Of a stretch of 32,458 nucleotides of DNA, positions 1 to 8,063 are shown piece by piece (the stretch's first letter is position 1; each line of letters starts with the position of its first letter). The position numbers and the translations under genes were made by a program. Source of the DNA: Porphyromonadaceae bacterium (GTDB taxonomy: Bacteria > Bacteroidota > Bacteroidia > Bacteroidales > Dysgonomonadaceae); the NCBI GenBank assembly GCA_022840285.1, contig JALHIE010000047.1, forward strand, positions 1-32,458, in the 5' to 3' direction. Under the pieces are notes generated by a model. That model did no database searches and had not been told where the DNA came from. It saw nothing but the letters and a program-made list of their open reading frames with translations.

Positions 1-25
1 GAAGACTCTTCTTTAACCCTTTTTA

Positions 26-80
26 TGTACATTGCATATTGCCAATTTCTGTACATTCAATCTTGCCGAAAATTGTACAT
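26..80. repeat. 24-nt periodic repeat with TGTACAT cores
   Basis: TGTACAT starts at 26, 50 and 74, exactly 24 nt apart. The first two units also share TTGCC at the same offset and agree at about 16 of 24 positions by eye; the third unit keeps only the core. TGTACA is itself palindromic. Several same-direction repeats at one edge resemble either an array of regulator sites for a gene to the left of the window, or the multi-repeat terminus of an IS21-type element lying to the left. Neither can be decided from this window, because no transposase is visible. Confidence 0.5.
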
Positions 81-168
81 GCGAAGTTACTGATTACAGC
101 AGTTCATTTCATGTATTTGCTGCCGTTTTAATACATAATATTTCAAAATCCTTGTGATAATGAAATGG

Positions 169-420
169 TTATCGTAGTCTGCGGAAAAGAAAATTAATAG
201 CAAATAAAACGATTAATGCTCCAAACGCTCCGGTCAAAATAGCTCCAACCCATCCTGTGCCCAGATTGACACCTATTGACCCGAGAAGCCAATATCCGAC
301 AAAACTGCCGACAATTCCGACCACAATGTTTCCCAATAATCCCAAACCACTGCCTTTGAAGATCACACTTCCGAGCCAGCCCGCTGCTGCACCGATAATA
401 AGAATTGCAAAAATTTCCAT
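169..420 (-). CDS. GlsB/YeaQ/YmgE family stress-response membrane protein
   Basis: Encodes 83 residues. The protein is almost wholly hydrophobic and glycine-rich, with three predicted membrane helices and a short basic tail ending FLFRRLR. The opening (MEIFAILIIGAAAGWLGS) and the central glycine-rich segments are typical of the GlsB/YeaQ/YmgE family, also called transglycosylase-associated proteins. These are small inner-membrane proteins often induced by general stress, with no proven enzymatic activity. The length fits the family. The gene lies 27 nt downstream of the cupin gene on the same strand, so the two are probably co-transcribed. Family assignment is firm; the physiological role is inferred from relatives. 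Confidence 0.85.
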   Translation of the reverse strand: MEIFAILIIGAAAGWLGSVIFKGSGLGLLGNIVVGIVGSFVGYWLLGSIGVNLGTGWVGAILTGAFGALIVLFAINFLFRRLR

Positions 421-447
421 TTTATAAGTTTTTAAATCGTTTTTGAA

Positions 448-798
448 TCAGTCTTCGTACCCGCTTTTTATCACGGTAGCTATCATTTTGAATTGTTCGT
501 TGGCATTGAAGCGATGCCGCGAATGAGCAGGGATAATGATGCCATCGCCCAATTTAAGTTTTATTCTTTTAAGGTCAATAGTCAGTTCGGCAGCTCCATC
601 GATAATCTGGATATATGTATCGAAAGGCGAAATTTTTTCTGCCAATTCTTCACCAGCATCAAACGATGTGACCGTTATATTACCCGACAATTTTTTAATA
701 ATAGTCTTACTGAGTACAGCATTGGGCATATATTCAATGATTTCTACAACAATATGTGATTTTGATTTTTCTAATTCTGTTTTTTCCATCGTGTGCAT
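448..798 (-). CDS. Small single-domain cupin protein
   Basis: Encodes 116 residues with one cupin fold. The first strand pair reads roughly FDTYIQIIDGAAELTID and the second LKLGDGIIIPAHSRHRFNA, matching the two conserved cupin motifs around residues 55-100. The second motif has His residues (HSRHRF) that could bind metal, but the first motif lacks the usual HxH, so metal binding is uncertain. No signal peptide is present, so it is probably cytosolic. The start is either ATG at 798 or the ATG three codons later at 789; neither has a clear ribosome site. It precedes the GlsB-type gene by 27 nt. The ligand or reaction cannot be inferred. Confidence 0.75.
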   Translation of the reverse strand: MHTMEKTELEKSKSHIVVEIIEYMPNAVLSKTIIKKLSGNITVTSFDAGEELAEKISPFDTYIQIIDGAAELTIDLKRIKLKLGDGIIIPAHSRHRFNANEQFKMIATVIKSGYED

Positions 799-1040
799 AA
801 TATTTTTTTATTACTAGAACATAAAGAATCTGATATAACAAAGATAAATGAACAGGATGAAAAGAAGTTACATCACGAACTGAATTTGTTACATAGTTTA
901 CTGATTTCTCTCGCATCCGGCCCCTATACCATGTGACTTGTTGCTTCGTAGAATTTCGTACTATCAATCGAACCTTACTGAAATTTCTATAAATTTATTA
1001 CAACTTGGCTTTATCAATATCGATACCGGTATCCGCAACC

Positions 1041-1343
1041 CTCTCCTTTGACATCTCTGAATAAAGATCCATTTAAAAGCATTTCTGTCAGGTTATCCGT
1101 TGCCGAGCGGATAATCAGCCACTGACCTTTTCCTAAGCAATTCCAGATGCACCTCAAGCGCATTCAACGGTTCAGAAAATATTCGAGAAAATCGCTGTAT
1201 ATAATCTCATCATAAGTCAGACCAGTAATATTGGCAGTAGCCTTGGTTACATCCATAATCTTCCCTTCGCTACAAATGGTTAGTAAAGGATCCGGACTGG
1301 CTTCTATCAGGCTACGGGGATATAGTAATGCGAATTGTTTCAT
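1041..1343 (-). pseudogene. Frameshifted remnant of a PAS-domain sensor protein
   Basis: An ATG at 1343, 19 nt after the AraC gene, opens a PAS domain: MKQFALLYPRSLIEASPDP, then a segment with TICSEGKIMDVTKATANITG. The frame stops at 1164. Around 1184-1188 a run of four T follows GA; one more T would continue the domain in the next frame as FSEPLNALEVHLELL and SVADYPL. A second frame change near 1100 gives LTEMLLNGSLFRDVKGE, which again fits the end of a PAS fold. Three collinear pieces in three frames indicate a decayed sensor (histidine-kinase or PAS S-box type) once co-transcribed with the AraC regulator. No kinase domain is found downstream, so the gene is both frameshifted and truncated. 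Confidence 0.65.
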
Positions 1344-1362
1344 TGTAAGGTGAATGTTTTGC

Positions 1363-1923
1363 TCAGATATCTTCAATCGGAGCACGATGTCTGTTTTTCA
1401 GTAATTTGAATTGTGAAGGGGTTAGGCCGGTTATTTTTTTAAACTGATTGGACAGATGCGCTACGCTGCTATATTGAAGCAGGTAGGAAATTTCGGTGAG
1501 GTTTAATTCTTCGTATAACAATAGTTCTTTCACCCGTTCTATCTTCTGAAGAATAATATATTGCTGAATAGTAATGCCTTTTACTTCAGAGAATAAATTA
1601 GAGAGATAAGTGTAATCATAATGCAATTTCTCGCTGATATAGTCTGAGTAATTAATTTTGGGAAATTCATCGGCATAATGCACCATTTCCACAATTACAT
1701 TCTTAATTTTCTCAATCAGTATAGACCGTTTATCGTCCATTAATTCTAAACCTGAATTATTCAACGCAATTTTCAGGGCGTCACGCTGACTATCATTCAG
1801 ATCTTGAAGGATCTCAACTTCTCCTAAATCAACTACAATGAAATGAAGACCGAGCTTTTTAAGCTCCTCTTTCACCACCATTTTGCAGCGAAGGCTAACC
1901 ATGTATTTGATAAAGATTTTCAT
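1363..1923 (-). CDS. AraC-family transcriptional regulator with degenerate metal-binding-like N-terminus
   Basis: Encodes 186 residues. The C-terminal ~100 residues form an AraC-type double helix-turn-helix, with DYTYLSNLFSEVKGITIQQY as the first unit and LTEISYLLQYSSVAHLSNQF then FKKITGLTPSQFK as the second. The N-terminus (MKIFIKYMVSLRCKMVVKEE) resembles heavy-metal-associated (HMA) modules seen on small Bacteroidota AraC proteins, where I recall a CxxC; here the first position is Ser (SLRC). The middle segment is helical. The gene was probably followed by the PAS-domain gene that is now a remnant, so the regulator may have lost its sensor partner. Regulatory targets are unknown. Confidence 0.8.
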   Translation of the reverse strand: MKIFIKYMVSLRCKMVVKEELKKLGLHFIVVDLGEVEILQDLNDSQRDALKIALNNSGLELMDDKRSILIEKIKNVIVEMVHYADEFPKINYSDYISEKLHYDYTYLSNLFSEVKGITIQQYIILQKIERVKELLLYEELNLTEISYLLQYSSVAHLSNQFKKITGLTPSQFKLLKNRHRAPIEDI

Positions 1924-2312
1924 ATCCTATAAAACCAGAAAACAGCAAACGAAATGAGTAACAGAACCGCAAATGTTCTTTCACCTTTTGTCTTTGAACC
2001 GATTTCTATTGATTTAAACACTTCGCGGAGGTTAAAGTTTTTTTTTAACTTTTTAATCCGATATTTATTTCATCTCAATCTCTTTATACCTAAAATGTTA
2101 CAGAGGAAACTATTTGAATACCATCTGTGAAATATATAACTTTTTCTCAGCAATATGTAAGATTTTTAAATGGGGTTACCCCTACATTTACAAACATGAG
2201 ATTTGACATAAATTTATTCAATGTTGGTGTTTGTTGCTTCTTGTTTAGTATAAAAGATAACGTGGTGTTCAACGAGCTATCGCAATAAACAAGGCAATTA
2301 AAATTACAAAAG
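1924..2312. other. AT-rich intergenic region holding leader repeat copy A
   Basis: About 390 nt without a gene, between the divergent AraC gene and the 299-aa gene. It is strongly AT-rich. It holds copy A of the 163-nt leader repeat (2111-2273). Inside that copy GGGGTTACCCC (2172-2182) is a perfect short inverted repeat that copy B does not keep. No convincing TTTG/TAnnTTTG promoter pair was found. Confidence 0.6.
2111..2273 (+). repeat. 163-nt leader repeat, copy A (upstream of the 299-aa gene)
   Basis: Imperfect direct repeat of 3281-3444. Both copies begin at TATTTGAAT and end at a TTCAAC or TTTAAC. The first 30 nt match at 28 positions, and the whole is about three-quarters identical by eye with a single 1-nt indel near the end. 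The similarity stops abruptly on both sides. It ends 39 nt before the start codon at 2313, so it probably carries a promoter or untranslated leader. Confidence 0.8.
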
Positions 2313-3212
2313 ATGGAAGGATACAGTAAGTTTAAAAAAGAGATGCAATCGTTAAGTATTTCAAGTGAGAAACACTGTTTGATTCCCGGGATGTACTCTG
2401 CGGTGGAAACAGATATGGCATCAAATGGACCGGAGCATTTAAGAGCACTTGGTGAACGAAAGATCAAGACTAAACAACTACTGACTATTAAGAAGATAAG
2501 CGAAGGGGTAATTAATAAGCTATACAGCGATGCGATGGACAGTTTAATGATCTTAACCACTAATCAGCTACGGAGCACATTAGTCGTTCTGAAACAGTTC
2601 GATTTCTGGCATTTTACCCGAGAGTTGATGAAATTTTACACGATGTTTACAAAAGGGGATGTACGCCACATGCATATAACGGATTTTAAAAGATCAATAA
2701 GCTATAACTTTATTTGCACTGTGCCTGACGATGGTGATGTCAATCTCATTTTTCTGCATGACCTGACCGAGGAAGTGATGAACAAAGGTGGAGTTTACAG
2801 CAGGTTTGTTGAAGAGATAGAACATATGATAGACGATGCCCCACAGCAAACGCCAAAGAAACTATTTAAGCGACTAAACGAAGATCAAATAAAATACCTC
2901 CACAAGAGTCTATCTGAAATGAAACTCATAGGGGATTCCTACAAAGATTTTAGCATACTCTTCGGGCAGGAAATGGGAAATATACAACCCATTACGTGGA
3001 TAGGTGAAGAGTACGAATTAAGGATATTATTAGTGGCACTGAAGCAAAAGAATGTGACAGATAAAATAATAGTCGAAAATTCAGGGCTATACTTTGTTAA
3101 TAAAGAAGAAAATGCACTAAAAGGAATCAATAAGCCTAAAAAAGAGTACGAAGATAGACTCAATGTGAAAATACTTATATTGATTCTCGAAAAGCTAGCG
3201 ATTATAAGCTAA
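2313..3212 (+). CDS. Hypothetical protein, 299 aa, family not recognised
   Basis: Encodes 299 mostly charged, helical residues with no signal peptide or membrane segment, so it is probably cytosolic. I do not recognise the family. The C-terminal third (PITWIGEEYELRILLVALKQ, then SGLYFVNKEENALKGINKP) faintly resembles the C-terminal module of many uncharacterised Bacteroidota proteins built around a W-hG-pp-L pattern; this is a weak impression. The start ATG at 2313 has no strong ribosome site, as is common in this phylum. The gene is AT-rich compared with the neighbouring peptidase and is flanked by the two 163-nt leader repeats, upstream by copy A and downstream by copy B, which suggests acquisition or duplication of the locus. 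Confidence 0.6.
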   Translation: MEGYSKFKKEMQSLSISSEKHCLIPGMYSAVETDMASNGPEHLRALGERKIKTKQLLTIKKISEGVINKLYSDAMDSLMILTTNQLRSTLVVLKQFDFWHFTRELMKFYTMFTKGDVRHMHITDFKRSISYNFICTVPDDGDVNLIFLHDLTEEVMNKGGVYSRFVEEIEHMIDDAPQQTPKKLFKRLNEDQIKYLHKSLSEMKLIGDSYKDFSILFGQEMGNIQPITWIGEEYELRILLVALKQKNVTDKIIVENSGLYFVNKEENALKGINKPKKEYEDRLNVKILILILEKLAIIS

Positions 3213-3280
3213 GTAATTGAATCATAAATTAAATCCTCCCTGGCGACCTGGCAGCGGCTTTTTTCACGTACAGCGATGAA

Positions 3281-3444
3281 TATTTGAATCCTATCTGTGA
3301 AATATATAACTTTTTCTTTACAATATGTAAGATTATTAAGTTGAGTCACCACTACCTTTACCAACATGAAATTTAATATAGATTCGTTTGATGTTAGCGA
3401 TCGTTGTTGTTTTGTATAGCATAAAAGATAATGTAATGTTTAAC
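3281..3444 (+). repeat. Leader repeat, copy B (upstream of the small secreted protein gene)
   Basis: Second copy of the sequence at 2111-2273. It ends 29 nt before the start codon at 3474. Its best-kept segments are the first 60 nt and the ATAAAAGATAA segment near the end. The two downstream genes are not related to each other, so the conserved part is the leader rather than the gene. Confidence 0.8.
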
Positions 3445-3473
3445 TAATAATGATATTTTTTTAAAAAAACAAG

Positions 3474-3785
3474 ATGAAAAAAACAATTTTTTTTGTACTT
3501 CTGGCGATATTCTCGCTGGGTGCAGCACCTACTTTTGCAGCACATGGTGCCTCGAACAACAATGTGGCAACCGAAGCCACATTAACAACCGAAGAAGTGA
3601 ATGTTCTTAAAGAGCGGGTTATAGAGATTCGCGAAATGGACAAATCTGAACTGACCGCTACGGAGAAAAGTGAACTGAAAAATGAACTGAAAGAGATTAA
3701 GGAAACAGTACAGAACGGACCGGCCATTTATATTGGTGGACTTTCATTGTTACTGCTAATTATTCTTTTGGTGGTTTTACTTTAA
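3474..3785 (+). CDS. Small exported protein with C-terminal membrane helix
   Basis: Encodes 103 residues. The first ~22 (MKKTIFFVLLAIFSLGAAP, then TFA-A) are a clear signal peptide. Residues ~35-80 are a highly charged helical stretch with repeated Glu/Lys (TATEKSELKNELKEIKETVQ). Residues ~84-103 are a hydrophobic segment (IYIGGLSLLLLIILLVVLL) ending at the C-terminus. The mature protein is therefore likely a periplasmic helix tethered by a tail anchor. Small proteins of this build are common in Bacteroidota and have no known function. A terminator follows at 3822, so it is probably transcribed alone from the copy B leader. Confidence 0.7.
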   Translation: MKKTIFFVLLAIFSLGAAPTFAAHGASNNNVATEATLTTEEVNVLKERVIEIREMDKSELTATEKSELKNELKEIKETVQNGPAIYIGGLSLLLLIILLVVLL

Positions 3786-3821
3786 TACAATCTGTTAAAT
3801 ACTTCGATGCATGCGAATGGA

Positions 3822-3863
3822 AAACAGGGTTCTGTAATGGATACATTACCCTGTTTCCTTTTT
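3822..3863 (+). terminator. Intrinsic terminator after the small exported protein gene
   Basis: AAACAGGGT (3822-3830) pairs perfectly with ACCCTGTTT (3848-3856). An inner TAATG/CATTA stem lies between them, and a T-rich run (CCTTTTT) follows. It sits 36 nt after the stop codon at 3785 and ends 25 nt before the peptidase ATG, so it separates the two genes. Confidence 0.8.
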
Positions 3864-3888
3864 GTGTAGCCAGATTATCAATCTGTTT

Positions 3889-6873
3889 ATGCGGGTAATA
3901 AAAAAAAATACCTTACTCGGGCAATTGCTGATAGCTTTACTTCTAATTGTCGGGCATTGTCCGATTGCATCCTCGAAAGAATATTTTCAGCAGGAGGTGA
4001 ATTACAGGATCAGTGTGACGCTCAATGATTCGATTCACGAGCTCAGTGCTTACGAGGAGGTGCAATACACCAACAATTCGCCGGATACACTCCGGGTGTT
4101 GTATTTTCATTTGTGGCCCAATGCCTATTCAGATAATGATACTCCATTAGCCAAACAGATATTCTCATTCAGTGGCAAGCAAAAACTGTTTAAAGATCCG
4201 GAACTAAGAGGCTTCATCGATTCACTGGAGTTCAGGGTAGATGACCTTCCCGTCAGCTGGGAATTGCTTCCCGACCAACCCGATATCTGTGAAATAAGGC
4301 TGAGCAACCCTCTTCTCCCCAGCGGGGAGATCCTGATTACCACACCCTTTCACGTTAAAATACCCAGGGGAGTCACATCACGGCTGGGTCACATCGACCA
4401 GACATATCAAATTACACAATGGTTCCCCAAACTGGCGGTATATGACCGGAACGGATGGCATCCCATATCATATCTGGACCAGGGAGAGTACTATTCCGAG
4501 TTCGGAGATTTTGATGTAAGGATTACGCTGCCGGAGCACTATACCGTGGCTGCATCGGGAGATCTGCAAGACAGCACAGAACTGGCAAGACTTGACTCAC
4601 TCGCTGCTGACACCGACTGGAAGAGCATAAGGATGCTGGGGAAAACAAAACATGTCCCTTTGTCCACAACTACAAAAACGTTGCACTACAGGGGAGAAAA
4701 CATGCATGATTTTGCCTGGTTTGCCGACAAGCAATTCAACGTGATGAAAGAAAAAATCAAGCTTCCCGAATCGGACAAGGAAATAACTACGTGGGTGATG
4801 CTTACTGCCCGCCAATCGCGTTTGTGGCAGAAAGCATTGATTTATACCAATCAGGCAATCATGGATTTCTCACGCCTGATAGGTGATTATCCCTACAACA
4901 GTTTCACACTGGTTCAGAGTCCATTGAGCGCCGGGATGGGAATGGAATACCCCGGATTAGCCGTAATCGGCCCAACGAAAAATGCCTGGACACTTGAGAA
5001 CGTAATTACCCATGAGATGGCCCATTCATGGTTCTATGGGGCGCTGGGCTTCAACGAACGCCGTTTTCCCTTTCTGGACGAAGGGCTCTCTAGCAGTTAT
5101 GAAGACCGACAGATGAAATTGAATCATCCTGATAAGAAGCTCTGGGAGATAATGCTGAAGTCGGAAAAACAGGCGAAATTCCTGCATGCAGACGAGTTGC
5201 CCGCAGAAGCGTTGCAGGAGCTGCAGTGGCTTATCCCGGCTCGCAACAACAACGAACAACCGCTCAATCTGCCCTCCACAGACTACAACCGTTTCAATTA
5301 CGGTCAAATGATTTATACCAAAGCCTCCATGGGGTTTACCTATCTCAGGACTTACTTGGGCGATAGCCTGTTTGATACAGGCATACGTGATTTTTACCGG
5401 CAATGGAGGTTCCGGCATCCCGGACCCGATGATCTGCGTGCCGCCTTTGAAAAGCACACGTCGAAAGAGTTAAGCTGGTTTTTTGATGATTTTATCGGCA
5501 CAACCAAAAGGATTGATTATCAAATAGTAAAAATCAGCAATCAACAACTGCTTGTTAAAAACAGGGGAGAAATGGTTTCGCCCTTGATGATCGCCGGGCT
5601 CTCGGATGATAGCATCTGTTTTGAAAAATGGATCGATGGTTTCCCGGGAGAGAGATGGATTGAAATACCGAAGGGTGATTACAGTGAAATAAAGATTGAC
5701 CCACATCATATAATGCTTGAACGGTTCCGTCTCAACAACAATATCCGCACTTCAGGCCTTTTCCCTAAATCCGATCTGGTACAACCGCAACTACTGGCAG
5801 GCATCGAAGATCCTGAGAAAATTCCCCTGATGTACATTCCGCTTGTCAACTGGAACCGCGAGAACGGGTTAATGGCAGGTATGGCGCTTTACAACGGTGT
5901 GATCATCCCCAAACCTGTTGAATACCTGGCAATTCCATTTTACTCTTTTAATCAATCAAAGCTAGCGGGGTTCGGGAAAATCTCCTATCATTTCACACCC
6001 TACAACAACCTGATCAGAATGGCAACGTTCACGCTGCAGGGGACACAGTTCGGTGCTCCAGGTAACCAGGACTACCGGAAGGTGATGGCAGGGCTGGATA
6101 TTCACTTCCGGAAAAACAGATCGACCAACTCCTTTCAGCATAGCATCCATGGACGTTTCACGCTGGCATCTGGTCTGAATCAGGTTTTAATCCCGCAACA
6201 GGCAAAGATGAACCGGTACATTCAGTTTGGATACAATTTTGAAAAAGACAGCCCGGTCAATCCCTTTCAACTGTTGGCTTCTTTTGAAGCGGGAGCGTCA
6301 TTCAGCAAAATTGCCCTGGATTTCAATTACAGACAGAGTTACTCCGGAAGAGATAAAGGACTGGACATAAGGTTTTTTGCCGGCACGATGCTGAAAAAGA
6401 GTGGTTCAAACAGCTTCCACTCGCTTGCTCCCGCGGGTAGAAGCGGACGGGAGCTATACCTGTATGAGGGTATCTATCCCGATCGTTTTGCTGTCTCCCT
6501 CAGTTCATTTTTATCCAGGCAGATCACTCTTTCTGAAGGCGGACTGGTGTCACCGGTAAACCATGCCCTAGGTTACAGCAAGTGGCTTCTTTCTGTTTCC
6601 CTCACGAGCAGTCTGCCTGGAATCCTATCCAAAACAGGGATTAAACCGTTCGCCAACGTTCTGTTCAACGATCATAGATTATCAACCCGTTACAATTCGC
6701 CACTATTCTTTGAAGCAGGCTTTAAAGCAGGCATATCGAGTGTATTTGAAATCTATCTCCCTTTGCTGGTTAGCAATAACATTCAGTCGGTCACCGGACC
6801 GGTGAAAGAGCGGGTACGTTTCGTCATCAATCTGGATATTTCAAAACAAAGCAAAGCGATTATCGAAAATTAA
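3889..6873 (+). CDS. M1-family metallopeptidase with barrel-like C-terminal region
   Basis: Encodes 994 residues from ATG at 3889; the open frame extends 9 codons further to a TTG inside the terminator, which is unlikely as a start. An N-terminal signal peptide ends near IASS. The zinc site is HEMAH at 375-379 with the third ligand Glu398 in LDEGLS, the canonical HExxH-x18-E of gluzincins. GMGMEYPG at ~349-356 corresponds to the family's GAMEN exopeptidase motif, with MEYP in place of MEN. A Tyr-containing segment (FNYGQMIYTKAS) follows. The last ~370 residues alternate polar and hydrophobic positions in strand-like blocks (for example GLMAGMALYNGVIIP), suggesting an outer-membrane beta structure. 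It probably trims peptides at the periplasmic or outer-membrane face. Confidence 0.88.
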   Translation: MRVIKKNTLLGQLLIALLLIVGHCPIASSKEYFQQEVNYRISVTLNDSIHELSAYEEVQYTNNSPDTLRVLYFHLWPNAYSDNDTPLAKQIFSFSGKQKLFKDPELRGFIDSLEFRVDDLPVSWELLPDQPDICEIRLSNPLLPSGEILITTPFHVKIPRGVTSRLGHIDQTYQITQWFPKLAVYDRNGWHPISYLDQGEYYSEFGDFDVRITLPEHYTVAASGDLQDSTELARLDSLAADTDWKSIRMLGKTKHVPLSTTTKTLHYRGENMHDFAWFADKQFNVMKEKIKLPESDKEITTWVMLTARQSRLWQKALIYTNQAIMDFSRLIGDYPYNSFTLVQSPLSAGMGMEYPGLAVIGPTKNAWTLENVITHEMAHSWFYGALGFNERRFPFLDEGLSSSYEDRQMKLNHPDKKLWEIMLKSEKQAKFLHADELPAEALQELQWLIPARNNNEQPLNLPSTDYNRFNYGQMIYTKASMGFTYLRTYLGDSLFDTGIRDFYRQWRFRHPGPDDLRAAFEKHTSKELSWFFDDFIGTTKRIDYQIVKISNQQLLVKNRGEMVSPLMIAGLSDDSICFEKWIDGFPGERWIEIPKGDYSEIKIDPHHIMLERFRLNNNIRTSGLFPKSDLVQPQLLAGIEDPEKIPLMYIPLVNWNRENGLMAGMALYNGVIIPKPVEYLAIPFYSFNQSKLAGFGKISYHFTPYNNLIRMATFTLQGTQFGAPGNQDYRKVMAGLDIHFRKNRSTNSFQHSIHGRFTLASGLNQVLIPQQAKMNRYIQFGYNFEKDSPVNPFQLLASFEAGASFSKIALDFNYRQSYSGRDKGLDIRFFAGTMLKKSGSNSFHSLAPAGRSGRELYLYEGIYPDRFAVSLSSFLSRQITLSEGGLVSPVNHALGYSKWLLSVSLTSSLPGILSKTGIKPFANVLFNDHRLSTRYNSPLFFEAGFKAGISSVFEIYLPLLVSNNIQSVTGPVKERVRFVINLDISKQSKAIIEN

Positions 6874-7289
6874 ATTTTTAGGGACTTAATTTACGCCGCA
6901 GAACTGTTTTGGATAATACACATTTATCATAAGTTATGAACAGACAGAATCTGTTCGAGTTAACAAGCGGTCTACTTTTGGAGTGAAAAAACCACACAAG
7001 TAAAATCAGTGGGTTGTCAACTTTTTTTCATTGGAAATCAGTCATTTGAAGTCGCCTTAATTAATATAACCTGCTGAACTTTAGCTCGTTGAACAAATAT
7101 TCTTTACCTTTTATGAGAAATAAATATTTTATTCAACTAAATATCAGTGAGTTATTGAAATATTTGTTAGATTTATAAAAAAAAACAGTATAATTGTATA
7201 AGTATTCTTTAAACAAAATCAATTATCCAACATATATGGCAAAAATCAATGTTTCTGTGGCAAAATTGCGCATCAGGGGAAAACCTAAG
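6874..7289. other. Intergenic region before the mla operon, possible promoter
   Basis: About 415 nt without a gene. GAACAGA (6938-6944) pairs with TCTGTTC (6950-6956) over a 5-nt loop, without a following T-run, so it is a hairpin but not a classic terminator. A candidate Bacteroidota promoter is TTTG at 7163-7166 and TATAATTG at 7189-7196, with a 22-nt spacer that is slightly long. A 9-A run sits between the two boxes. The rest is AT-rich and featureless. Confidence 0.35.
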
Positions 7290-8057
7290 ATGAAGGAAGA
7301 AACCCTAACCTTTTATAACGGTGTATTTATCGACCTGGGAGAACTGGTATTGTTTACCGGAAAAGTGATTAAACAAATGTTCCAACCTCCTTTCGAATTT
7401 AGGGAATTCATCAAACACGGGTTCTTACTGGGTAACAAGTCGCTGGCACTGGTAGTGGTCACTGGCTTTATCATGGGACTGGTACTCACCATGCAGATGA
7501 ATCCTGTTCTTGCTGACTTTGGTGCACAGACGTTGTTACCTGGAGTGATTGCTGTATCCATGGTGCGGGAACTTGGGCCGGTCATAACGGGACTGATTTG
7601 TGCGGGAAAGATAAGCTCGGGAATAGCTGCAGAGATTGCTGCAATGACAGTTACCGAACAGATTGATGCGATGGAAGTTTCGGGAACACGTCCCCTGAGT
7701 TTTGTGGTTGCCTCGCGCGTGATGGCTACGACATTGGTTGTTCCCATACTGGTAATATTCGCTGATGCGTTTAGTCTTTTCGGCGCGTTCCTGGCTGTGA
7801 ACGTATTCGAAGAAACCTCGGTCACGCTCTTCATCAATCGTTCGTTTTCCCTGATGGGTTTTGTCGATTTGCTCCCCTCCACACTGAAAACGGTCTTGTT
7901 CGGTTTTTTCATTGGGTTAATAGGTAGTTACAAGGGTTACACTGCCGGAAAAGGCACAGAATCAGTGGGCAAGGCAGCCAACTCAGCTGTAGTGGCAGCA
8001 TCGCTTACTATTTTCGTGATCGATTTGGTTTTCGTATTAATAACGAGCATCCTGTAA
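7290..8057 (+). CDS. mlaE: MlaE-type lipid-transport ABC permease
   Basis: Encodes 255 residues from ATG at 7290, chosen because AGGGG lies 11-15 nt upstream and the length then matches the family; an upstream ATG at 7236 (273 residues) is the alternative. It is a polytopic membrane protein. The conserved MlaE core is visible as SMVRELGPVITGLICAGKIS, then GIAAEIAAMTVTEQIDAMEV, with the ExG-like loop that contacts the ATPase. Four further hydrophobic segments follow. MlaE dimers form the inner-membrane core that moves phospholipid between the membranes with MlaF and MlaD. It is first in an operon: mlaF follows after 6 nt. Confidence 0.9.
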   Translation: MKEETLTFYNGVFIDLGELVLFTGKVIKQMFQPPFEFREFIKHGFLLGNKSLALVVVTGFIMGLVLTMQMNPVLADFGAQTLLPGVIAVSMVRELGPVITGLICAGKISSGIAAEIAAMTVTEQIDAMEVSGTRPLSFVVASRVMATTLVVPILVIFADAFSLFGAFLAVNVFEETSVTLFINRSFSLMGFVDLLPSTLKTVLFGFFIGLIGSYKGYTAGKGTESVGKAANSAVVAASLTIFVIDLVFVLITSIL

Positions 8058-8063
8058 AGCAAT

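Noticed and set aside
734..967. 77-codon minus-strand ORF overlapping the start of the cupin gene
   Set aside because: It overlaps the cupin start, has no recognisable domain or ribosome site, and has low-complexity composition. It looks random.
6938..6956. Hairpin after the M1 peptidase as an intrinsic terminator
   Set aside because: The 7-bp stem is followed by GAGTTAAC, without a T-run, so it does not meet the usual criteria.
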